Shown piece by piece: positions 7,817-13,628 of a stretch of DNA of 13,628 bases. The stretch's first letter is position 1; each line of letters starts with the position of its first letter. Below the pieces are notes generated by a model. That model worked only from the letters and a program-made list of their open reading frames with translations, searched no databases and was not told the origin of the DNA. A program made the position numbers and the translations under genes. Origin of the DNA: Alphaproteobacteria bacterium (lineage in GTDB: Bacteria > Pseudomonadota > Alphaproteobacteria > Micavibrionales > SZUA-601); assembly GCA_003250865.1 (NCBI GenBank), contig QKJH01000167.1:1-13628 (forward strand), given 5' to 3'.

Positions 7817-8623
7817 ATGAAAAAGAGCGTTTGCAACATCAAAATCAACTTATGTGCTGTGATTGTCGCGGCAATCAGCGTTATTTTGCCGACAACTGCT
7901 ATGGCGCAGTCAGATAGCGGCTATTTAATGACGCAGGCTGAAAAAGAAGCCGTTCAAAATGTCGTTAAAGAATATATTAGCGAAAACGGCGATTTCCTTT
8001 TGGAAGTGTTGCAATCGGCCACACAGAAAAAAGTACAGGAAGAAGTAAAAGCTGACAGTGTTATCGAAAATCCTCCGGAAGGCCTGTATAATGCCGAACA
8101 TTCTCCGGTTATCGGTAACCCGAATGCTGACGTGACGGTGGTTGAATTTTTTGATTACAACTGTGGTTACTGTAAACGCGTAGCCGGCGATGTTCAACGC
8201 CTTGTTGAAGAAGATAAAAATGTTCGTGTTGTCTTTAAAGAGTTTCCAATTCTTTCCGAAAGCTCTCAAGTGGCAGCCCGTTATGCTTTGGCCGCTGCAA
8301 AACAGGGCAAGTATAATGAATTGCACATGGCTTTGATGAAACAATCCGGCCGCGTGGATGAAAAGGAAATCCTGCGCGTTGCTGATTCTTTGCAAATTGA
8401 CATCCGTCAATTGAACGAAGACGTGTACAGCACCGATATCGGTGATGAGCTTACGGCTAACTCGGAAATGGCACGTGAAATTGGCGTTCGCGGCACGCCG
8501 TTCTTCGTTGTAAATGGTGAAAAATATCCGGGAGCGCTGAGCTATGCACGTTTGAAAGCGTTGGTTGAATCGGCTCGTATCAAAGCCAAAAAAGAGCCGG
8601 CTACAGCACCGTCAGGCGAATAA
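7817..8623 (+). CDS. Periplasmic DsbA-family thiol oxidoreductase/isomerase
   Basis: Thioredoxin-fold protein (268 residues from this start) that makes or reshuffles disulfide bonds in exported proteins. The start at 7817 is preferred because residues 1-30 then form a standard signal peptide (MKKSVCN, hydrophobic core, cut after AMA), preceded by GGGAA at a suitable distance. An upstream in-frame ATG at 7736 overlaps the M48 stop codon (ATGA) and has its own AAGGA, but it adds 27 residues before the signal peptide. Residues about 35-90 form a helical N-terminal segment of the kind that oligomerises ScsC- and DsbG-like proteins. The catalytic motif is CGYC (Cys116, Cys119) and the cis-proline is Pro228 in RGTPFF. 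Probably co-transcribed with the M48 gene. Whether it is mainly an oxidase or an isomerase cannot be read from the sequence. Confidence 0.93.
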   Translation: MKKSVCNIKINLCAVIVAAISVILPTTAMAQSDSGYLMTQAEKEAVQNVVKEYISENGDFLLEVLQSATQKKVQEEVKADSVIENPPEGLYNAEHSPVIGNPNADVTVVEFFDYNCGYCKRVAGDVQRLVEEDKNVRVVFKEFPILSESSQVAARYALAAAKQGKYNELHMALMKQSGRVDEKEILRVADSLQIDIRQLNEDVYSTDIGDELTANSEMAREIGVRGTPFFVVNGEKYPGALSYARLKALVESARIKAKKEPATAPSGE

Positions 8624-8630
8624 TAATTTT

Positions 8631-8696
8631 AATCAGACCCGGTACAATGAACGACATAAATTATAAGCGTTATCGTGTTGGGTCTGATTTTCTCTT
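8631..8696 (+). terminator. Nested inverted repeat, terminator-like, between dsbA and aroQ
   Basis: AATCAGACCC (8631-8640) is perfectly complementary to GGGTCTGATT (8680-8689), enclosing 39 bases. Inside is a second stem, ACGA-CA-TAA (8651-8659) against TTATCGT (8670-8676), with a 2-base bulge. The outer right arm runs into TTTTCTCTT. It starts 7 bases after the dsbA stop. The likely role is a full or partial terminator that lowers read-through into aroQ-accB-accC; an attenuator is the alternative. Confidence 0.5.
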
Positions 8697-8717
8697 ATCG
8701 TGACAGAGGTGAATAAT

Positions 8718-9176
8718 TTGGAACGGTATACAATCCTTATCATTAATGGCCCTAATCTGAACTCGGTTTCCAAAACCGAACTCAGGGCTTTTTCGTCCAG
8801 TTGGTTGGATGATGTCGAAGAATTATGTCGTGAACAGGCGGCAGATTTGGATATTTCTCTAGATTTTAGACAATCCAATCATGAAGGTGAACTCCTTGAT
8901 TGGATACACGAAGGGATTCGAACCTTTGACGGTATTATTATCAATCCTTCCAGCTATGGGGTGACTTCCCAAGCCATCCATGATGCTCTGTCCCTTGCTC
9001 CGATTCCGGTTGTTGAGGTACAACTGGGTAATATCATGAGTGAATTTGACAAAAAAACACCCGTGACAGCCGGTGCGGCGGATATTCTTATTGCAGGAGC
9101 GGACGATTATGGCTATCTTCTGGCGATGGATGCCGTTATACAGATGTTGGATAAAGATAAAAAAGAAGAACAATAG
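8718..9176 (+). CDS. aroQ: AroQ-like protein (type II 3-dehydroquinate dehydratase fold) with a degenerate active site
   Basis: The family converts 3-dehydroquinate to 3-dehydroshikimate. This protein has 152 residues from TTG at 8718, preferred because AGAGGTGA (8705-8712) is placed just before it and the protein then starts close to the GPNLN motif, as usual. GTG at 8700 is the alternative (158 residues). Fold signatures are kept: INGPNLN (9-15), FRQSNHEGELLDWI (50-63), GIIINP (72-77), DYGYLLAMDA (130-139). Compared with Mycobacterium tuberculosis AroQ, the catalytic Arg19 position is Thr20, Tyr24 is Phe25, His81 is Val82 (YGVTS for YTHTS), His101 is Gln102 (EVQLGN for EVHLSN) and Arg112 is Asp111, after a 2-residue deletion. 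Only Asn10 (Asn12) and Asn76 (Asn75) remain. It sits in the conserved aroQ-accB-accC order. The family is clear; dehydratase activity is doubtful, and the symbol marks family only. Confidence 0.88.
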   Translation: MERYTILIINGPNLNSVSKTELRAFSSSWLDDVEELCREQAADLDISLDFRQSNHEGELLDWIHEGIRTFDGIIINPSSYGVTSQAIHDALSLAPIPVVEVQLGNIMSEFDKKTPVTAGAADILIAGADDYGYLLAMDAVIQMLDKDKKEEQ

Positions 9177-9197
9177 TAACCAAAGATTGGAAAAACG

Positions 9198-9647
9198 ATG
9201 AAAATTGATATTGAAGCCATTCGTTCACTGGCAAAATTATTGGATGAAACGAATCTGAGCGAGATTGAAATTACAGAAGGCGACAACTCCGTGCGTGTTA
9301 ACCGTGGCGGCAGTGCGTCCATGGTCAATTATGCTCCGGTTTCGGCTGCTGCTCCGGTTGTTTCCTCTGCCGGCGCACCTGCTGTTGCGACAGGCAATGA
9401 TGCCGCTGCTAATCCGAATAGTTTGAAATCACCAATGGTCGGCACTGTTTATTTGCAACCGGAACCGGGTAAGCCGTCCTTTGTTTCTGTGGGTGATAGT
9501 GTCAAAGAAGGCGATACTCTGCTGATTATCGAAGCCATGAAGGTCATGAACCCGATTAAAGCGACCAAAGCCGGTGTAGTTAAATCTATTTTTGTGTCTG
9601 ATGCACAGCCGGTTGAATTTGATGAACCTTTGATGATTATTGAATAA
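9198..9647 (+). CDS. accB: Biotin carboxyl carrier protein of acetyl-CoA carboxylase
   Basis: Cytosolic carrier (149 residues) whose biotin shuttles the carboxyl group between biotin carboxylase and carboxyltransferase in the first step of fatty-acid synthesis. Residues 1-35 are the conserved N-terminal segment, about 40-75 an Ala/Pro/Val-rich flexible linker, and about 76-149 the biotinyl domain with EAMKVMN, where Lys115 takes the biotin. The usual form of this motif is EAMKMMN, so the M-to-V change is minor. GGAAA lies upstream of the ATG at a suitable distance. The gene starts 21 bases after aroQ and ends 33 bases before accC, so the three are one transcription unit. Confidence 0.97.
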   Translation: MKIDIEAIRSLAKLLDETNLSEIEITEGDNSVRVNRGGSASMVNYAPVSAAAPVVSSAGAPAVATGNDAAANPNSLKSPMVGTVYLQPEPGKPSFVSVGDSVKEGDTLLIIEAMKVMNPIKATKAGVVKSIFVSDAQPVEFDEPLMIIE

Positions 9648-9680
9648 TCATACGGCAAAATAACAACAAAGGGATTTTCC

Positions 9681-11063
9681 ATGTTTAAGAAAGTGTTGAT
9701 TGCTAACCGCGGTGAGATTGCTTTGCGCATTCACAGAGCCTGTAAAGAAATGGGCATTGAAACGGTAGCGGTCCATTCCACAGCAGATGAAAATGCCATG
9801 TGTGTGCGTTTGGCTGACGAATCTGTATGTATCGGCGGCCCGCGCTCACGCGACAGCTATTTGAATATTCCGGCAATTCTATCGGCAGCTACCATTACCG
9901 GTGCGGATGCTATCCATCCGGGTATCGGCTTTTTGTCGGAAAACGCCGAATTTGCTGCCATGGTTGAAGAGCACGGCTTCACGTTTATTGGCCCCAGCGC
10001 TGATATTATTTCCCGCATGGGAAATAAAACAGTGGCTAAGGAAACAGCTCAAAAATTTGGTTTGCCGGTTATTCCCGGTTCGGACGGCGCGGTTAATACC
10101 ATTGAAGAAGCGCGGGAGTGGGCCAAAAAAATCGGTTATCCCGTATTGATTAAGGCTGCTTCGGGCGGCGGCGGCAAGGGTATGAAAATTGCCCATGAAG
10201 CAAGCGAACTGGATAACGCCTTTTCCATGGCACGTTCCGAGGCCAAAGCCGCTTTCAATGACGATACGGTTTATATGGAGCGCCTGTTGCAAAATCCGCG
10301 TCACATTGAAATTCAGGTTTTGGGTGATAATTACGGTAACGCCATTCATTTGGGTGAGCGCGATTGTTCATTGCAACGTTCTCACCAAAAAGTTTTGGAA
10401 GAGGCTCCGTCTCCGGGCTTGAACGAGGAAGAGCGCAAATTTATCGGTGAACTTGCTGCCCAAACAACGTCAAAGATGGGCTATTCCGGCGCAGGAACCA
10501 TGGAATTTTTGTATGAAAACGGTGAATTCTTCTTCATGGAAATGAATACCCGTCTTCAGGTAGAGCATCCTGTTACCGAAATGATTACAGGCATTGACTT
10601 GGTGCGTGAACAAATCCGTGTTGCTTCCGGTGCCAAGCTGGGTTATACGCAAGACGATATCAAAATCAACGGTCACGCCATTGAATGTCGTATTAATGCC
10701 GAAGATCCAGATACCTTCATTCCGTCACCGGGTAAAATCAAGCGCTTTCACCAGCCGGGAGGTTTGAGTGTGCGCGTGGATAGTGCCATGTATGATGGCT
10801 ATTCCATTCCTCCATACTATGACAGTTTGATTGCAAAACTGATTGTTCATGGCGCTAACCGCAACGAATGTTTGATGCGTTTGAAGCGCTGTCTGAGTGA
10901 GATGGTTGTTGAAGGGGTCAAAACACTTATTCCGCTTCATCAACGGTTGATTGAACAACCCGATTTTATCGACGGTAATTTTGATATCCGTTGGCTGGAA
11001 ACATGGTTGAAAAACAGAGATAATTCGGCTTTGCAAAAAGAGGAACAGGACGAAGCCGCTTAG
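9681..11063 (+). CDS. accC: Biotin carboxylase subunit of acetyl-CoA carboxylase
   Basis: Cytosolic ATP-grasp enzyme (460 residues) that carboxylates biotin on AccB using ATP and bicarbonate. Order: N-terminal domain (1-110, starting MFKKVLIANRGEIA), ATP-grasp domain with the glycine-rich GGGGKG loop (162-167), then the C-terminal domain. The key residues are all present and aligned one position before the E. coli numbering: Lys237, Glu275, Glu287, Arg291, Glu295 (MNTRLQVEHP) and Arg337. It is slightly longer than the E. coli enzyme because of a charged tail after residue 445. AAGGGA is well placed before the ATG. The stop codon is 6 bases from the stop of the convergent DUF2155 gene, with no terminator visible between them. 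Confidence 0.98.
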   Translation: MFKKVLIANRGEIALRIHRACKEMGIETVAVHSTADENAMCVRLADESVCIGGPRSRDSYLNIPAILSAATITGADAIHPGIGFLSENAEFAAMVEEHGFTFIGPSADIISRMGNKTVAKETAQKFGLPVIPGSDGAVNTIEEAREWAKKIGYPVLIKAASGGGGKGMKIAHEASELDNAFSMARSEAKAAFNDDTVYMERLLQNPRHIEIQVLGDNYGNAIHLGERDCSLQRSHQKVLEEAPSPGLNEEERKFIGELAAQTTSKMGYSGAGTMEFLYENGEFFFMEMNTRLQVEHPVTEMITGIDLVREQIRVASGAKLGYTQDDIKINGHAIECRINAEDPDTFIPSPGKIKRFHQPGGLSVRVDSAMYDGYSIPPYYDSLIAKLIVHGANRNECLMRLKRCLSEMVVEGVKTLIPLHQRLIEQPDFIDGNFDIRWLETWLKNRDNSALQKEEQDEAA

Positions 11064-11069
11064 GCGCTA

Positions 11070-11660
11070 TTACTGTTCTGATGTTTTATTAGATGTGTCG
11101 GCTTCTTCGGAAGTCGGCACATTTTTTGTCGGTTGTTGGACGGCATCTTTATCAATGCAGTCCAGCACCCAAACGTCATAAATGGGGTGGTCCATGGCAG
11201 ATAAAGCTGGCGATGATGCAAACATCCAGCCTGAGAATATCCATTCGGACGAGGCAGATGGATTGGCTATAACCGCTTCCGGTTGAGCCGGTTTTTTGTT
11301 GTCATCGGATACGGCCTTTTTTTGCCAGATTTGCAAGAATGCGGCGGATTCTGGTTGTTCAATGGGGGGGGCCTTTTTACATGCCTGAGCAAGAATGTAG
11401 ATAGTGCCAAATTTGACCGTTTCGCCGACGGGAACCTCAAATTTGTGGGTTCGTGCCGTAACCTTATCAAGACTTTGCAGCACTACAACCGATTTATCCA
11501 ACATAGCACCGGAATCAAACGTTGTTTGGGTTTCCTTGGAAATATCAACGGCAGGGAGCGCAATGGTTTCTAGGGTTTCTTGAGCCATGGCAGGAACAAT
11601 GTACAACAGTGACAAGGCCGAAAATGCCCCGGCTGCCAAATGTGTTTTTATTTCTGCCAT
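11070..11660 (-). CDS. DUF2155 domain-containing secreted protein
   Basis: A 196-residue exported protein of a family of unknown function that is common in Alphaproteobacteria. Residues 1-26 are a signal peptide ending PAMA. The conserved domain covers about 58-168. It begins LDKVTAR, continues through EVPVGETVKFGT, and ends GWMFASSPALSAMDHP followed by YDVWVLDC. Two cysteines in the domain (Cys94, Cys168) could form a disulfide, plausible given the nearby dsbA. The last 28 residues are a polar Thr/Ser/Glu tail. AGGA is correctly spaced before the ATG. The gene is 18 bases downstream of mlaD, so the two are probably one operon; an envelope role is inferred from that and from the signal peptide. 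Confidence 0.88.
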   Translation of the reverse strand: MAEIKTHLAAGAFSALSLLYIVPAMAQETLETIALPAVDISKETQTTFDSGAMLDKSVVVLQSLDKVTARTHKFEVPVGETVKFGTIYILAQACKKAPPIEQPESAAFLQIWQKKAVSDDNKKPAQPEAVIANPSASSEWIFSGWMFASSPALSAMDHPIYDVWVLDCIDKDAVQQPTKNVPTSEEADTSNKTSEQ

Positions 11661-11678
11661 GGTTATATCCTGTTGCTA

Positions 11679-12176
11679 TTAGGGAGTATCTGTTTGGGTT
11701 TCCGATGTTGGCGTATCTTTTTTGTCTTCATCGCTGCCGCTCATAGCAAAGATAAGTTTGCCAATCATATCCTCAAGGCTAACCGAAGCCTGGGTGTATT
11801 GGATTTTTCCGTTATCGGGAATGGTATCCATCGATCCACCCGGTTCCAACGCCAAATAATTACCCCCTAAAAGGCTTTCCGACTGGATTTTGGCAACTGT
11901 GTCATCCGGCAACTGGTATTCCGGTGCAATGGTCATAACGACAGTGGCAAGATAGGTTTCAGGGTCAAGCTTTATATCACGGATAGTTCCAACTTTGACG
12001 CCGCTGATGCGAATATCGCCACCGATAATCAGGCCGTTTGATTGGCTAAAGTCAGCCGTCACAGTATAGCCTTCGACGGTTTGAATATCCGTGGTAGAAA
12101 AAGCCACCAGCAGAAAAGCGACTGCGATAAATAAAACGATGGCACCTAAAATGGTTTCGATAGCACTACGACTCAT
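11679..12176 (-). CDS. mlaD: Outer-membrane lipid asymmetry protein MlaD (MCE domain)
   Basis: Inner-membrane-anchored substrate-binding subunit (165 residues) of the Mla phospholipid transport system, which keeps phospholipid out of the outer leaflet of the outer membrane. Residues about 7-28 form one transmembrane helix with a short cytoplasmic start. The single MCE domain covers about 37-115: VTADFSQSNGL, ISGVKVGTI, LLGGNYLALEPGG. The conserved stretch TQASVSLEDMIGKLIF (about 127-142) follows, then a charged Asp/Thr tail. AAAGGGA (12183-12189 on the minus strand) is well placed before the ATG. The partner genes mlaE and mlaF are not next to it in this window. It is first in an operon with the DUF2155 gene. 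Confidence 0.93.
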   Translation of the reverse strand: MSRSAIETILGAIVLFIAVAFLLVAFSTTDIQTVEGYTVTADFSQSNGLIIGGDIRISGVKVGTIRDIKLDPETYLATVVMTIAPEYQLPDDTVAKIQSESLLGGNYLALEPGGSMDTIPDNGKIQYTQASVSLEDMIGKLIFAMSGSDEDKKDTPTSETQTDTP

Positions 12177-12220
12177 AAAAGTTCCCTTTCCGACTATGGG
12201 GAGAATTGATATCCACTGTA

Positions 12221-12248
12221 ATTATCCTGATAAAAAACGCTCTTGCAA
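12221..12248 (-). promoter_or_regulatory. Candidate sigma-70-type promoter of mlaD-DUF2155
   Basis: On the minus strand: TTGCAA (12248-12243), a 16-base spacer and GATAAT (12226-12221). The -10 matches consensus at 5 of 6 bases and the -35 at 4 of 6. Transcription would start about 40 bases upstream of the mlaD ATG. Confidence 0.4.
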
Positions 12249-12266
12249 GTGCAATTATTGTATCCT

Positions 12267-12396
12267 GTCCGATAGGGCTAAAAAAAATGTATATTCCGTG
12301 ATAAATCGGGCAAAAAACAGATTTGCCACATTGCCATGATGGTGGTTTTATGGCACGCTTTAGCAGTTGGCATAGCCTATAATTCCCTTATCGGAC
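12267..12396 (+). repeat. Long-range inverted repeat in the leader region of the nrdJ-like gene
   Basis: GTCCGATAGGG (12267-12277) is complementary to CCCTTATCGGAC (12385-12396) over 11 pairs with one extra T. The arms are 107 bases apart. Between them is a perfect hairpin, GGCAAA (12309-12314) with TTTGCC (12322-12327). The right arm ends 6 bases before the ATG at 12403 and contains the only Shine-Dalgarno-like GGA. Confidence 0.45.
12378..12383 (+). promoter_or_regulatory. Candidate -10 element of the nrdJ-like gene
   Basis: A perfect TATAAT lies 19 bases before the ATG, which would give a leader of only about 13 bases. No good -35 hexamer is seen at the right spacing, so an activator or a different upstream promoter may be used. 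Confidence 0.3.
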
Positions 12397-12402
12397 GTGT
12401 GG

Positions 12403-13628
12403 ATGAAAATAAAACGCCTCTATACACAGGAACATAACGACCCGTATTACGGATTATCCTTTTCCGGTTTTGAAAAGGATGTCTTGGTGGGTTATGATTC
12501 GCTTGAAGATGATTTTTCTCAAAAAGAAGAAATCGACTTTGAGCGGGAGGTTTTCTATTTGCCGTCCCATTGGGATAAAATGGCCAAATCAATGTTTGTT
12601 GACTGGCTGATGCTCAAAGATGGTGTGCCGACATTTACCAAAACCATATGTGATGAAAGTACGCCATCGTGGTTGTGGCACTCGGAGCCGGACTGGGAAA
12701 AACTGGAACAGCTGCCCCGCTCGCTTAGAACCAAGGGCGAGAAAGATGCTCGCGATGTCATTAACCGCCTTGTTGGCGGGTGGACTTATACCGCATGGCA
12801 TAACAAAATTTTTGACACCGCAGATGATGCATGCGTCTTTTATGATGAGTTACGCTATATGCTGGTCAATCGTCTGGTTTTTCCTGAAACGGCACAATGG
12901 CACTTTGTTGGTGTAGACTGGGCGTACGGTATTCACGAAAAGGTTGTATCCGATTATGCCGTCGTTGGTGATTTGAAAAAGACAAACCATCTTCCTGCCG
13001 ATAGCAAGATGCCGCCCAAAAACACATTCGGCATCTGGGGTGGTGTCGGGCGCATGGATAGTGTAACTCCGGATTCCGGGGATAGCGCAGATCCTTCTGA
13101 TACGAGCTTTTCTGCATTTGATTGGTCCAATCTGTCGAATTACATGATGCAAAAGGGACGTGACTCTTCCTCGAAAAGTCACGCTAAAAAAATTGTTCTG
13201 GCGGCTGATCATCCGGAAATTGAATCATTTATTGATTGGAAATTGCATGAGGAGCACAAGATTGCTTCGTTAATTACTGGCTCGCGGGTTATGCACAAAT
13301 ACCTCAAGGCCATTGTTGCTGCAGCCAGCGAAGAGATTGCCGGAAAATATGCATTTGATGAAAAACACAATCCGATGTTGGCGCGTGCTTTGCGTAATGC
13401 TCGCCAATCGTTTGTGCCTGAACACACAATCCAGCAAGTTATTCACCTGACCAAGCAAGGTGTTCGCAATATCAATTTTTCTGTCTTTGATGCCGACTGG
13501 GATGGCGAAGCCTACCGCACGGTGCACGGTAGCCGCGTTCACACGGCGGTTCGTATTCCACATACGCTGGTCGAGGCAGCTCAGGACGAGCTGCTATTTG
13601 ATTGTTGGACATTACGTCATCCAACCAG
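12403..13628 (+). CDS. Class II ribonucleotide reductase (NrdJ)-related protein, N-terminal part, with divergent core (3' end outside window)
   Basis: The open frame runs 408 residues from ATG at 12403 to the window edge with no stop or frameshift. Class II enzymes reduce ribonucleotides with adenosylcobalamin. Similarity to alphaproteobacterial NrdJ is clear in the N-terminal part (MKIKRLYTQEHNDPYYG; TPSWLWHSEP at 87-96; GGWTYTAW at 125-132; FYDELRYMLV at 146-155; DWAYGIH at 172-178) and again at 269-300 (DHPEIESFIDWK, IASLITGSR) and 338-375 (VPE, TKQG, DADWDGEAY). Between 178 and 268 the expected block is missing: no PHACF cysteine, no glycine-rich GTGTNFS motif, no GGTTRRAAK. The block is roughly 30 residues shorter than I recall for the family, and the whole 408 residues hold only three Cys (83, 144, 401). 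The QNSNNSV motif also reads SRVHTAV (377-383). The thiyl-radical Cys region lies outside the window. Probably not a working reductase; no gene symbol is given for that reason. Confidence 0.8.
   Translation, partial: MKIKRLYTQEHNDPYYGLSFSGFEKDVLVGYDSLEDDFSQKEEIDFEREVFYLPSHWDKMAKSMFVDWLMLKDGVPTFTKTICDESTPSWLWHSEPDWEKLEQLPRSLRTKGEKDARDVINRLVGGWTYTAWHNKIFDTADDACVFYDELRYMLVNRLVFPETAQWHFVGVDWAYGIHEKVVSDYAVVGDLKKTNHLPADSKMPPKNTFGIWGGVGRMDSVTPDSGDSADPSDTSFSAFDWSNLSNYMMQKGRDSSSKSHAKKIVLAADHPEIESFIDWKLHEEHKIASLITGSRVMHKYLKAIVAAASEEIAGKYAFDEKHNPMLARALRNARQSFVPEHTIQQVIHLTKQGVRNINFSVFDADWDGEAYRTVHGSRVHTAVRIPHTLVEAAQDELLFDCWTLRHPT

Noticed and set aside
11052..11105. Inverted repeat GAAGCCG/CGGCTTC around the accC and DUF2155 stops as a bidirectional terminator
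   Set aside because: Only 7 bp with a 40-base loop, inside coding sequence on both sides, with no T run.
12350..12366. Sigma-54 promoter (TGGCACG followed by AGCA)
   Set aside because: The distance between the GG and GC elements is one base short and the -12 element does not match TTGC.
12241..12402. Cobalamin riboswitch upstream of the NrdJ-like gene, prompted by a GCCACA sequence resembling the B12 box
   Set aside because: The other conserved core elements of the cobalamin riboswitch could not be found at suitable places.
1..13628. Mobile elements, CRISPR arrays, tRNA, rRNA, toxin-antitoxin or defence genes
   Set aside because: None found: no transposase or integrase motifs, no spaced direct repeats, no tRNA-like cloverleaf recognised by eye.

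Overview
This window is chromosomal DNA from an alphaproteobacterium with moderate GC content. The evidence is the gene set and its order: a penicillin-binding protein 1A gene and an AMIN-domain amidase gene divergent from rne, then M48 protease, dsbA, aroQ, accB and accC, with a DUF2155 gene and an mlaD gene beside them. The RNase E also has the alphaproteobacterial pattern of a long charged insertion in the S1 domain and a C-terminal GWW motif. I cannot name a genus. Genes are tightly packed, and I see no insertion sequence, phage gene, CRISPR array, tRNA or rRNA.

Layout. Positions 1-3165 (minus strand) carry a class A penicillin-binding protein, cut by the window edge, and the cell-wall amidase. 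Positions 3166-3796 are a divergent non-coding region with a likely amiC promoter, a strong rne promoter and a structured rne leader. RNase E (3797-6319) ends at a clear intrinsic terminator. Next on the plus strand come a secreted M48 metalloprotease with TPR-like repeats, a periplasmic DsbA-family thiol oxidoreductase or isomerase, an AroQ-like protein, and the biotin carboxyl carrier protein and biotin carboxylase of acetyl-CoA carboxylase. The mlaD and DUF2155 genes lie on the minus strand and converge on accC with 6 bases between stop codons. From 12403 to the right edge is the N-terminal part of a protein related to class II (adenosylcobalamin-dependent) ribonucleotide reductase.

Function. 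Most of the window is envelope housekeeping: peptidoglycan synthesis (PBP1A), septal peptidoglycan hydrolysis (AmiC), outer-membrane quality control (M48 protease, DsbA), phospholipid asymmetry (MlaD) and fatty-acid precursor supply (AccB, AccC). RNase E is the core of the RNA degradosome.

Most interesting points. Two intact reading frames look like enzymes that have lost their active sites. The AroQ-like protein keeps the type II dehydroquinase fold signatures, but the positions of the catalytic Arg, Tyr, both His and the lid-flanking Arg are all changed. The NrdJ-like protein keeps both flanks of the family's N-terminal half, but the block that should hold the redox cysteine and the glycine-rich motif has been replaced by unrelated, shorter, cysteine-free sequence. 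Long inverted repeats lie just upstream of each of these two genes.
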